Shown here in pieces: positions 1 through 11,269 of a stretch of 64,000 bases of DNA. Every line of letters begins with the position of its first letter. Positions within the stretch are counted from its first letter, which is position 1. Both the position numbers and the translations under genes were made by a program. The stretch covers positions 311,408 to 375,407 of the forward strand of contig QAOA01006013.1 of assembly GCA_003255065.1 (NCBI GenBank), read 5' to 3'. The stretch is from Cercis canadensis. Its lineage: Eukaryota; Streptophyta; Magnoliopsida; Fabales; Fabaceae. The notes beneath the pieces were generated by a model. That model ran no database searches, was not told the DNA's origin, and worked only from the letters and a program-made list of their open reading frames with translations.

Positions 1-1
1 T

Positions 2-2685
2 TCTCGAAGGCTCACAGATTCTAGCGATAAAGCGAGCACATGTAATAATATAGAATATACAGACTTGACTATCCCTGTGACAGATGCGGCTGTGATAGGT
101 GAAAAGGATGCTATTACAGTGCTTCATGAAGATATGAATTCCCATTCAACTCATCTTCTGCATGTGAAACAGGAACATGTAAACAGGAGACCTTTTCTAG
201 GTTCTACCCCTGTAAATTTTTCTTCCCAAATAGGCTTTACTAATGCAGGTTCAGTCAGAAATATTCAGGCTTCCTCAACAGGAGACACCAGACATCATTA
301 TCTGGAAACTTTGGAGAGTTGTCCTCAGAATTCACAGCATTCTGGCACTGTGAAGCCTAAGAATGAGGACAGCCATGAAAAGTTTGGAGGACAAGCCACT
401 TCTAATATGGCAGACAGTGTAAGAGCTGTCAATGGAAACCTGTCTTGCAGTTCAAACAGTTTGGAAAGGTACAACCGTCAGAAAGGTCCCCGTATTGCAA
501 AGGTTGTCCGGCGTATCAACTGCAATGTTGAACTTCTAGAATTTGGAATCGTGCTTTCTGGAAAGTCATGGTGCAACAGTCAAGCCATATTTCCCAAGGG
601 TATGTGAATGCTTGTTCTATAACAAATTATTTCTTCTAGAACAGTGTTTAACTGAGTCAAAGTTGTGTATTTATGCAAATTAAATTAATTGATGCAGGGT
701 TTAGAAGCCGCGTGAAATATATAAGTGTCTTAGATCCAACCAGCATGTGTTATTATGTTTCAGAAATTCTTGATGCTGGACGTGATGGACCTCTATTTAT
801 GGTACTTTCACCCTCTCAATCTTGATGAGTTGGCTTTTTAGATGGTATTGGCTTTTCATATTTCTGATGTAAAATTGCTGATGCACTTGAAACTTAAATC
901 CCTATCTTGCTAAGATCTGGCTGTGTTTTACAGTTGCTTATTGCAGGCAAAAGTTATCGTGAATGATTGTTGAGTCATCTACATGTCATATGATATGATA
1001 ATTAATCATGGTTGAAATTTTGTGTATTAAGAACTACTATGCAGTTGTGGCTTTATTTTACCTTAGTACCCTAATTTTTGAGGAATTTAACGCTAATGTG
1101 AATTAAACAAAAAAATTGGCAATATTTATAATGTATTTTTATTTTTTTACTTATTCTCCTAAAGAGGTTAGAGGAATTGGTATTTGCTTTCTAAAGCAAA
1201 ATTTTGTCTTACAGGAGCTGTTTTCTTTTGACATCAAATTTTTTGAGAGAATCCTTTGTGCATTTCCCTTGGCCCTTTGAGATGGATGTTGTATAACAGC
1301 TCATTTTGAGCATCTGATTTTGGAAATGGATTTATAAAAGAAACTTTTGAGCAAAGTTTTGTGACAAAGTGGTAAAGTCACTTTGTCAGGAACGGTTGAG
1401 TTTAACCTTACTGGATGATCTACGTCCTGATTTGCTTATATTAAAATAAATATGATAAAATTTTAAGGTGGTGGTAGCTTTTAGTTTTGAAGGATAATTT
1501 GAATGTTCAACTAGACAACATATTTAGATAACTGTAATGTGATTCGTTGTGCTGGACTGGAGAAGTTTTCCGAATTCTTTCATCTTTTCCTCCTCAGGTG
1601 TCCTTGGAACATTGTCCAAGTGAGGTCTTTGTTCATACTTCAACTGTGAGATGCTGGGAACTGGTACGAGAGAGAGTGAATCAAGAGATCGCCAAGCAAC
1701 ATAAGCTGGGAAGAAGAAACCTTCCTCCTCTACAGCCTCCTGGGAGCCTTGATGGCTTTGAAATGTTTGGATTTTCTTCACCAGCAATAGTGCAGGTAAT
1801 TTTACTTTGATAACACATTTATTAACTTCAAGCACTACTTTGAGTACGTCCTGGGAAAATAGTAAATTCTAGTCAAATTCATGTCTCAGGAAAAGATCTC
1901 TAGTAACTATGCTTGTAGCAGAGCTTTTTATACCTTCTTTTAGGTTTACTTGTGATTACTGATTGCAGTGCAAATTTTTTTTTTTTTTTTTCCTCTTATC
2001 TGGGATCTTACCTTGTTTGTGGGTGATCTGGGATTTGCAAAATCATCCTTGCAGTTTACATTGGATTCCTGAGTCTGTTTCTGCTGTGAGTTCTTTGTGT
2101 GATGCTAATTATTCTTTCTGCATAATTAATTACTTTTATCGTAATATGAATACTTCTATTACATTCTATGTGACAAATGGATTCAATTGAATATCATGCT
2201 TACATTTGACTTTGATAATTCTTTAGCTCGTGTTTCTGCTGGAAACTTATTTGTGTTTGGTCACCTGAACTTGTTAGCGAATAGTGATCTTATGACATGG
2301 TTTAATAGCTATCAAGGCAATTTAATAGTGTATCTGCGTTCTTCTTCACCAGGCTATTGAGGCATTGGATCGAAACCGAGTTTGTAATGAATATTGGGAT
2401 TCCCGGCCTTATTCCCGGCCTCAAGGGCAGATTCCACAGGCTTCTCAACCCAATGAAGATGGTGGAAACTTGCATAGGCTGTCGGAGGAAAGAAATGGTC
2501 CAGGAGTCCTCAAAAATCAGCCCTTGCCAGTTGTAGATGGTGCAGTATTAAAGGGCCTATTTGAAAAGGCCAACCCAGAAGAATTGAACTCTTTGTACAG
2601 CATTCTAAGTGACAATAGCCCAGCAACTGACCGGACCCTAATTGCTCGCCTTCTCAATGAAGAGATTCACAACCGTCCTAGGTAA
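2..2685 (+). CDS. Lysine-specific demethylase, JMJ14/15/18 type (3' part only)
   Basis: C-terminal end of a nuclear JmjC histone demethylase of the plant KDM5-like group (JMJ14, JMJ15, JMJ18), which removes methyl groups from H3K4. The catalytic JmjC domain lies upstream, outside the window. Exons read 2-599, 698-801, 1598-1795 and 2353-2685, all with GT-AG borders and continuous frame. An FYRN domain (GPRIAKVVRRINCNVELLEF) ends exon 1 and continues into exon 2. An FYRC domain (SLEHCPSEVFVHTS, then CWELVRERVNQEI) fills exon 3 and runs into exon 4. The last exon ends with a Leu-rich segment and the tail EEIHNRPR before TAA. FYRN-FYRC pairs in this plant group are known to bind NAC-type partners. 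The family assignment is strong; which of the three paralogues it is cannot be settled without the N-terminus. Confidence 0.9.
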
Positions 2686-3570
2686 TTCACTATATGGAGG
2701 AGAGAACTGGGCAATAAACCTAACTTTCATTGCCATTTAATTTTGGTTCCTGCTTTCAGGGTTGCCCATGCATTTTTGTGCAACCTGGTAATTTTTTTTG
2801 GGCACCAAATGGAGAGTAAAAGAAGAAACGGAAGTAAAAAGAAAGAGGAGGAAAGAAAGACCGCGAAAAGAGGAAAAAAAAAAAAAAAAAAACATGTTAT
2901 TTGCCTGTTGAGTTTTTTTGCTTTTATCAATTGGCAGCGGGGGTGACAATCACAGTCTCAGTGGATGCCCTTTTTTGTATCTAGTACCTGCCGACGAGAA
3001 TACTGGCCTTTAAAATCGTTTTTGGTTTATCTTTTTGTACATAAGTCCGAACAAAGTTAGGTTACAGTTTTTTACATCATACCGGGGATGTTTACTAATT
3101 TGCTGGGCTTTTTCGCCTTTTGAATGACCCAAAAAAAAAAAATTCTTCCCATGAGGGGGCAGTTTCTTTTTCAAGGACTTGGTCAAAATAAACTAGTAAG
3201 TGAGAGGAAGGAAGGGATAGTGGGAGTAGCGAAAGTGTATGATAAATAATGACAGGTATGATATTTTTGCATATCGGATTTTTATTCCTTTTTCAAAATC
3301 TTCCTATCTGGCATAGATTTTTATTTTTAAATGTTTTCGCATTATATAATTATTATATTTATATTTAAATGTGACATTTGTTAAATAAAATAATTATATG
3401 TAAACATAATATTTAATATAATTTTGATGAATACTTTTATTATTTTAACTATGTGACAAGTTTCATTAACTTTTTTATGAGGTGGTTTTTATATTTTTAT
3501 GTGAGACTAATTTTAATATGTCTTGGTCACTAATTCCAGCGAAGTAATTGAGCTACAGCTGATGCTAATG
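2686..3570. other. 3' flank of the demethylase gene
   Basis: Probable 3' UTR and downstream spacer. It holds a purine-rich run ending in poly(A) at about 2826-2891 and AT-rich sequence after 3250. No further coding signal was seen; the three overlapping short frames at 2727-2949 are low-complexity Lys/Phe readings of the purine tract. Confidence 0.4.
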
Positions 3571-3573
3571 GTT

Positions 3574-4040
3574 TCATGTGCTAAATATTTTATTTTGTGA
3601 TACAACATAAACGATTATAAACATAATAAGATGGACAATAATAGAGAAGAAACTGATCCCCCCATATCCATGGAAATCTGATCCCCTAGTTAACCCATAA
3701 GTGGCAAAATAGGTGGCGGCCAAAGATGGAAAATGTAGCACGATGCACAATCCATTGGGACCGGAAAAGAATCTCATCTCCTGCTTCTTGAGCAACTGCA
3801 TCAACGACCTCAAAACCTCTCCACGTGGCTCCTTAAGGGCTCGAAGCTCGATGAAGGAAAGAGGGAGAGGTGGGCCAGGTGGCCATAGCGTTGCCGACAG
3901 GTAGTACAGATGTCCACGTGCACGCATCTGGAAGTCCTGTCCCGGTTGACCGTAGATTGCGGGATCTTTGTACGGACAGCATAGGGTCTAGAGCCAAAGG
4001 CCGGTTTTACTAGTGTTGTGTCAAAGCGTGGGTGTGGCAA
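3574..4040 (-). other. GC-richer island with unassigned open frames
   Basis: About 450 bp with clearly higher GC than the AT-rich flanks. Minus-strand frames overlap here: one of 117 codons from 3927 and one of 76 codons from 4040. The first contains FIELRALKEPRGEVLRSLMQ and would end in a hydrophobic stretch. I do not recognise either product. It could be a remnant exon, a captured gene fragment inside a mobile element, or chance. Confidence 0.2.
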
Positions 4041-4620
4041 AAGACTAAAAAGAGCTCTAATGAGTTCAATTATTTTTTAACCTTTAACTCTGTTAGATTA
4101 GAGTCATTAGACTTAAAACTTAGTATTATTGGGTCAGTGCCCTTCTCTGCTCAGTGCTCACTCCCATTGGTCTCATGTCCAATCATTTTAACAACAATTA
4201 GCGTTTGCTTAAAGAGGGAATATATCCGTGTTCCCCGTTTAAAGCGTTTGATTTGATGCTCAAAGATTTTTCTATTTCTAATTGCAATCAAAATTAGTAA
4301 ATTAACCACAGATTCCGCACTAGAGATACAATACTCCGTTAATTATGCCAAACTAATGGAGATAATTACCTCGTAACTCGTAAGAAGAAGAAAATAGTTT
4401 GATACCAAAAAAATAAAAATAAAAACAATGAAGTCTGTTGATTTAGTTTGACAGGAACAATGTGTTTGGAACTTATATTTAAGTAGTAAAAATGAGGTAA
4501 AACGACCCAAAAAAAATATAATTTTGTAAAGTATTTATATAAATTAGATAATTTGAAAGTTTTTTTTAATCGATTTGAAATGATTTTGATTAAATTATTT
4601 GTAGGCATATAGAAAAAGAT

Positions 4621-4737
4621 ATTACACTACTTTGTAAATAGCATGACTCCAAGGGTTACACTACTTTAAAGAAGTATGACTCTACTTCAAAGTAATGTAA
4701 CCCTTGGAACTACGTTACTTACAAAGTAATGTGACTC
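4621..4737. mobile_element. Small hairpin MITE-like inverted repeat
   Basis: Two arms of about 54 bp (4621-4675 and 4684-4737) are near-perfect reverse complements separated by only about 8 bp. Both arms contain CCAAGGGTTAC with ACTACTTTGTAA or its counterpart at the outer end. The whole unit would fold into one long hairpin. This is the shape of a foldback MITE or the core of one. No clear target-site duplication was identified, so the superfamily is open. Confidence 0.55.
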
Positions 4738-5042
4738 ATCTCGTTTGCGTCCCTTGAATAAAATAATAAAAATTACATTATTTATGTAAAAAGTTTGTAT
4801 AGTGTTTCATTTTGATAAATAATTTTTTAAATTATATTTTTTTAGTCAATTTTCCTAAAAATGAATTGAATTAATTCAAACAAAATTATTTTTAAATAAT
4901 CATATAGCAACAGCTGTAAGATTTCTAAACCATTACGTATTATATATAAAAAGTTATAACCTAATAAAAATTTATAAGTTCAATAGTACAAATACAACCA
5001 TCTCTATGGTTTTTTATTTTTTTGAACAAAGCATATAGAATA

Positions 5043-5116
5043 TGCATTTTTTTTTCTCGAACAAGGACATGGAATATGNTGCATTTTTTTTTTCTCGAAC
5101 AAGGACATGGAATATG
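5043..5116. other. Assembly join: 36-bp direct repeat around a single N
   Basis: The 36 bases before the N at 5079 are repeated directly after it, differing only in T-run length. The copies abut the N exactly, which is typical of two contig ends joined without merging their overlap, not of a biological duplication. Confidence 0.75.
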
Positions 5117-7423
5117 ATTTTTCCCCTTCAATTTTCCATCTCTATGTATGCTCCAAGCAGTTTAGTTTACAACAAAATAATATTTTCTTATAATCGCAAT
5201 GTACACAGGAAATGAGTTTGATTAGGTTAAAATACAGAGTAGAGAGTGGTGAGTTTAACTTAATACGTTGAATTTTGAAAGAATAAGAGTTATCCAGTGC
5301 ATTTAATTTTGAAGAATAAGAATTATAATTTTGAAATCATTAACATATATATGATTTTCTTGTCCTGACTCTAGTGATGTTCTTTCATAATGTAACACAT
5401 GTATTTACTAGAAAAATGTATCATGTTTATGCATTCTTCTATTAAACATTTGATTAAGTGATTTTTTTTTTGACACAACATTAATTTCTACCGATAAACG
5501 TCATTGAAAAAGTGTCAGAGAATTAATCAGAAATATGTTACGAAGGAATTGGCAGTTTGAACTGATAGAAGCTAATTAAGCAACGGATTATATGGCGAAG
5601 CTGGGTTCGAATAGTGATGATCCTTGAGCTCTTTGGGGATGGTCTACGCATGGTGTTACTGGAGATAGCATGCAAATCCCTTTCTTAAGAGAGGTTATCT
5701 TTTTTTTAAATCTCTGTGCACCAAAAAAAAAAAAAAAACCAATATAATTCTTTCTTTGTTTTCTTGCTATAGGTTAATAACAATATAATGATTCCTTAGC
5801 CACACGAAGAATATATAAGATATTTGACATCTGGACTTCAATCATCAATCTTTCGGCTTGCCATATATAAACCTAAATTTGTATAATCCGCGTCTTGGGG
5901 AAATGACTAAGTTTCCTTGTTTCTATATTGTTAAAGAGAAATGTATTTTGCACATCTAGTGTAAAAATATATCTTAGTAATACAAAAAATTGAAGTGGCT
6001 TCCATTTGTGATCTAATCAGTATTTAAGTAGATTCAATTATTCAAATTAGATCATATGTAAAGAATGTGTATGTTTATACTGTGCAAATAATATTTATTC
6101 TTAATTGTTAGATGAAAGCATGGCACAAAAAAACGTGAAATTTCATATTTACTTTTTAAGATGAAATTGATTTTATAAAGTAAGGTTTATTTCTGGGAAC
6201 AAAGTACTTGGTTTAAAAAATCATAACAAAAATGATTTAAAACAACTTGTTTCCAAAAATATTGTCATAAAATGCTAGGTAGTTTCAAACAATGCCATAG
6301 TCTGTTGCTTTCTTAAACTTTGCCCTTATTGGAGATTTCAGCACGTGATTAAAGTTCCCAATGGAGGGACACATTAGAAAAACGCATATAAGGATGTACA
6401 TATATATATATATAAAGAGAGAGAGAGAGAGAGAGACAGAGAGTATAAAAGAGAGTGAGACATTAGACATGCGCATATATAGACATTGAATAACAAAGAG
6501 ATTATTTTACCAAAAACAAAAAAGAATTAAAAATTCCTTTCCTTTCCACAGTTCTAATTAAAAAAAAAAAAAAAAAGCTCCCACTAATTAAGTTAACTTT
6601 CATGTCTTCAAAAATGAACTAATGATTTAGATTAATCAGGATTTTTTTTAGTGTGAGTTTGATTTTAGTTATGTAAGTTTTCCTTTCTTCTTTTTTTAAA
6701 ATTTTTTATAAATTTTAGTTTTTTAATTAGGATTCTTGTTGCTGTCCTGATAGAATTACTTGGTTATTACTCCTCGTGGGAGCTATAAATTCAACACAAT
6801 TTCATAAAGTTTTAATGATATGTGAAATTTGTGCTTTGGCAGAAGTAGCTGTATATATATATATATGGCATGTATCTTAAGGATGTGATCACGGACGTGA
6901 ATCTAAAGGAGAAATCTTTGTTTCATGTGATAATGTGAATGTAATCAGGGATGCAGCTGGTGTAAGCATGGTCACTCCTTTCTTCTTCTTTTGTGCAGGG
7001 AAAGGTACCCTTGTTTTGTATCATCACTAGAAATTTCTTTCGAAGATAAAATCAAATTTGTTCATCAGTAAAATCGAGGGTACAAATTTAAGAGTCAAAT
7101 CCCTTCCCACTGCTTTACTGCGTCGTGCAAACTTTTTATTTCAACTGTTTTACGTACTGCTTCGCCTCTAGTTCTAAATACTCAGTCATCCAATTCCTGA
7201 ATCGCCATAAATCTACCAAAGAATGAACAAAGAACTACTCGGGTAGTTATTCCCAGACTAAACACCTTTTTTTTTTTTTTTCTATGAAATTATAAATTAG
7301 AGCATAGGTACTCCAGCAGAGCAATTTAAGACTTATCATAGTATGTTTGGATTGGCGGGGGAACTCACACATAATCAATTTCTACAGTGCAAAAAAGTCG
7401 AAAAGCTAACTCAAGTTACTGCA

Positions 7424-7735
7424 TGTTTGGATTATATTAGAGGCAAAATTATTTATGGGTAAAACTGAATTCGAGGAAATTTGACTTTGAAAAAATTGAT
7501 TTTAGTAGTTATGTTCGAATAAGTTATTTAAAACTGATTTTTTAAGGTTAGTTTTAGTTTAAAATAGGTAAATTAAGTTAAAAAAAAAAAAANAAAAAAA
7601 AAAAAAAAACTTTAAGTTGCTTCTTACAAAACCTTGATTTTACGAATTCTCAAGGTAAAATTAATTTTGTCTCTTGATTTGCTAAACATCTCAAAATTAA
7701 TTCTGCAAATTTTCTAAATATGCACATAGTGTCCC
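7424..7735. mobile_element. Possible degenerate MITE with central poly(A)
   Basis: The left part (about 7424-7525) and the reverse complement of the right part (about 7620-7735) share an imperfect ordered match, such as GTTTGGATTATATTAGAGGC against GTTTAGCAAATCAAGAGAC, followed by AAAATTAATTTTACC-like sequence. A poly(A) run with an N sits between the arms. The match is weak and no target duplication was found. Confidence 0.25.
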
Positions 7736-10227
7736 AACGTTTTACTATAGGAATTGAATTTGGATGGGAGTCATTTAATTACATATTATAAATAATCACA
7801 TTTGTGACTAAAATAATTCTCCGGCCGGGCAGCGTTGCTCAATTCCATTTCTTAAGCTTATCGAATCGAAGAGCGTCAATGCATAGATCAACAAACATCT
7901 CTAGGACACAAGTTAGGAATAACCCTATAATTATATATATATTGGTTTATACACACACAGATCCCTTACACAGTTATGAGGAAATTATAATGATCAGAAG
8001 TTGGAGGACCTTCCACGCAGTGGTTGGAACACTTCTCAAGTTCTCATCACTTATTTCTTTTATGGAATTTTATATAATTTTTTTAAAAAATTATTATTTA
8101 ATTCTAAAAATTAAGAAAACATCTATTTAATTTAAAAAATTAAGAAATTTTAATTTAGTTATTTCCTACAGTATTTAAAATATCCTGTTACATAATTATT
8201 CTATTAACATATATAATTATCTATGATATTAAGTGATTATTCTGTTTATATATATGATTAATTTTTATTGATATAATTATTCTATTTATATATATATTTA
8301 TCATATTTAAAATTAGATATAATAATCACATAACATATAATAATATTTTAAATTTTTGATAGGGTATGAAAGGAAAATTAAAAAAAAAATTATATTTGAA
8401 ACCAAATAATTTTTTTTTTTTAAACCGATGTAAACTACTTCAACTTCAAAGAAGATCGATACACCTCATGTGGTTGCCCGAAAATAGGAGTTAGTAAATT
8501 GAAAGTACTCTTTATTTCCAATCATTAAAAGTGAGTAACTAAAATAAATTAAGAATTTAATCTTGTACTGCTTTAAAAGTATTTTATATATATATATAGC
8601 GGATTACGAATTTACGACTGATCAGATGATGATTTCAATTTGGAATTAAATTCCAATTTTATGTCCTCCTTTGGCTCTCAAATATCTACAAGCAAACTTT
8701 TCCATGCGGCAAAAGAATTAGAATAGACAAGAGAGGCTGACAAAAATGCTGCAACCAAGTGAACCAACTGCTTAAATAGAGGAGTGGGAAGATTTATATA
8801 AACCTCAATGTATGATCTAAAAGTCAACGAATCTATTTAAAAAGAGTTATTATTTGGTATACTGTGATAAAAAGTAAAAATTTACACATATGATTGTGTT
8901 TATAACAAGTTAAATTTAAAAAATCAATATTCTTAACATGTTTATGTATTCTAATTTGATAATTTTTTATCATATTTTATTGAAAGTAATCATAAATAAA
9001 CCATCTAATACTACTTAAATCATCATTAAAATAATTTTTATGAAGTATTTTATTATAAAAATATATAAATCAAGCCATTTATGTAAACTTTAAACTCCCA
9101 CCAACAATATACAATATACAAAATAAAAATCCTTTCCAATATGCAACCCACTTAATTTCTTCATTTGTTTGTATTTTTTTCTTTTCGTTTTTGGTGTACT
9201 CACGCACTAATAGAATCATGATTAGTCGTATGAAAACTAATTTATTAAGCCAAGTATTTTTTTTTTCTCAGATCTAGCACACACATATTAGATTTGATAT
9301 CACAAAAGCTTCTAACGAAGATGACCTAATTAATTAACCAGATAATCAGATACCTTTACTCCATGATCATCCTACCATAGAGAACCACTTTCCATCAAAT
9401 TTAAAAGGTCGTTGTCCAAGCTATAGGACTAGGTAGGAGGTTAGGCAAATAGCTTCCCCTGATTGTCAATAATCCAAAAGTTATTCTTCTAAATCTATGT
9501 CCGAATACTTTTTACATGCCCATTTTTAGCTGGCATCTATAATAGAGAAGATAATCTAGGTTTTGTCTTTTTCTGTAACACAGATTTTGCAAGATCACCT
9601 TTAAACTAAGATACACCTAATCGGAATTGACCATTTATATTAGCTAGTCATGTGACTTCTCCACTAATCCAATGCAACTCCTCCTTAATAGATAATTTTT
9701 CTATACCTATCTAGATCTTCTTTTTAGTGTATACTAATATTTGGAATTCAAGTTAAATCCTGAACCTCAAGAGACATGTTTCTAGATTAAACTTTTCTCA
9801 TGGATGTGCATGGGTGCAGAGAAGGAAGACGCAGAGGGAGAGGATGTGTGTAAAGGTGATCTTCAGAAAAAAAAAATTATTAAGGAAAAGGAAACCAGGC
9901 TAGCTGGATCTTTCGATCAAGCAATATAGAAATCACATTCCCAGCAAGTAGCAGCATCTCACCTTAATATATAGTGTAGCTGTCTATATATATTTAATTG
10001 ACTCAGTAGTTTATCATATGCAAATGGATAGATTTAATGGAAGACATACCTTATCCTTTGTGAATTTTCATGATTTTCAATAAGCTAGACTAGCACTGCA
10101 ATTCCCATTAGACGGAGAGGAGAGATTATAATTTAATTAAGTGCATGTCTTACTAAAACACTAACTACATCTATATGTGTATATATATATATATATCAGA
10201 GTTGGGTACAAACAACCATCATTCTTC

Positions 10228-10301
10228 TACTACCACTACTACTAACTACTACTACTACTACTACTACTACTACCACATACCGGTGCATATTACTTGGCAG
10301 A

Positions 10302-10366
<65 letters not shown>
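10228..10366. repeat. Compound microsatellites (ACT)n and (TG)20(AG)12
   Basis: An interrupted (ACT/CTA)n array occupies about 10228-10276. It is followed by an uninterrupted (TG)20 at 10303-10342 that passes directly into (AG)12 at 10343-10366. The arrays lie downstream of the ALOG gene stop, outside its coding sequence. Confidence 0.9.
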
Positions 10367-10491
10367 CTCCTTGTGGTACTTCCATTAATATCAGCTTTCT
10401 CCAATTGGGAACAATGCCAAGGATGTCTTTGCTAACAAAAACCACTTAAAATAGCAAAAAGCACCACAAAAGAGCTACTAGTACTTGATGA

Positions 10492-10493
<2 letters not shown>

Positions 10494-10531
<38 letters not shown>
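10494..10531. repeat. (GAAA)n microsatellite
   Basis: An uninterrupted GAAA tetranucleotide run of nine to ten units, followed by GCAAGAAAGAGAGA. It ends about 118 bp past the ALOG stop codon, so it probably falls in or near that gene's 3' UTR, where it would read as a pyrimidine tract. Confidence 0.85.
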
Positions 10532-10648
10532 CAAGAAAGAGAGATATAGCAATATTAATTACCATATGATGGATGAGGTGTTGGTGGTAGATTGGTTTGT
10601 CTTTCTTGTTGAGAATGAGAAATTATTAGTAAGTAGGGATTAAGATGA

Positions 10649-11269
10649 TTAATGGGTGGCATTGGCATTGGCACTGGCACTGGGGGAAGTGATGATCTTA
10701 GGCTTTGGGCGCTTGCGCTTCTTCTCATAGCTAACTCCTCTGGCTTTTGCCTGGAAATCACGAACCTCTCGCAAGTAAAGCCTAACAGCTCTGGCACCAA
10801 AAGGGTTGGACTCAGGTCTTCCACCGTGCTCTTCGTAAGCGGCACGGAGGCGGCCGATGAGTGCATCAAGGCTACCCCATGCCTGGCGGAGAGGACAGGG
10901 GCACGGCGCTGGTGGGTTCGGCACCCCAAAGAAAGGGCATGTTTGGTTGTGCACCTTCGTCTTTCCAAACTGATCCAGGTACCGAAGGAATTCCAGCACG
11001 TGTGCGCCACTGCACATCCCAAGAGACAGTGGTGGACGGTGGTTCCGAAGATACTGGCAGAAAGTGTTCCAGTCTCGCCGCTTTTGGTTCTCATACCGGC
11101 TTGGACTTGGAGATGGACTAGCTGCGCAACCTGTGCTTGGACTTGGACTTGGACTACTTGTATTATTATTACTATTATTGTTGATGTTGTTGCTCGCCCT
11201 CACTACTACCGCTACTGGGCTCTCAATCTCGTAGCTGCTCGCTTTTCTTGTCTCAGAAACCAAATCCAT
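10649..11269 (-). CDS. ALOG-domain transcription factor, LSH/OBO type
   Basis: Single-exon gene of 206 aa for a plant-specific ALOG (LIGHT-DEPENDENT SHORT HYPOCOTYLS) nuclear regulator. Relatives LSH3/LSH4 act at organ boundaries and other members in inflorescence architecture. The ALOG domain spans roughly residues 59-184, from [17 protein letters not shown] to [13 protein letters not shown]. It contains a zinc-ribbon insert with spaced His and Cys (HNQTCPFFG followed by PCPCP), expected in this recombinase-derived DNA-binding fold. A basic nuclear localisation signal KKRKRPKPK follows. The N-terminus is low-complexity Asn and Ser-Pro, normal for the family. The start MDLVSE at 11269 was chosen because a TTTTGCAG splice acceptor sits just upstream (11272-11274), implying a 5' UTR intron; the upstream in-frame Met at 11344 would lie inside that intron. 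Orthology to a particular LSH is not decided. Confidence 0.93.
   Translation of the reverse strand: MDLVSETRKASSYEIESPVAVVVRASNNINNNSNNNTSSPSPSPSTGCAASPSPSPSRYENQKRRDWNTFCQYLRNHRPPLSLGMCSGAHVLEFLRYLDQFGKTKVHNQTCPFFGVPNPPAPCPCPLRQAWGSLDALIGRLRAAYEEHGGRPESNPFGARAVRLYLREVRDFQAKARGVSYEKKRKRPKPKIITSPSASANANATH

Larger units (their letters stand above)
4738..10150. other. Gene-poor AT-rich spacer
   Basis: About 5.4 kb without a coding frame I can support. It contains homopolymer runs, a (GA)n run near 6415-6434, TA microsatellites (6402-6413, 6853-6866, 8588-8599) and an N inside a poly(A) tract at 7593. The open frames here (for example 6285-6476 and 7804-8130) read microsatellite or AT-rich sequence with no domain resemblance. 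Confidence 0.5.

Noticed and set aside
2727-2949. Three overlapping short frames after the demethylase stop
   Set aside because: They read a purine tract and poly(A) run as Lys/Glu or Phe/Leu low complexity; this is the 3' flank.
10175-10435. 86-codon frame with Tyr, Val-Cys and Arg-Glu runs
   Set aside because: Translation of the ACT, TG and AG microsatellites.
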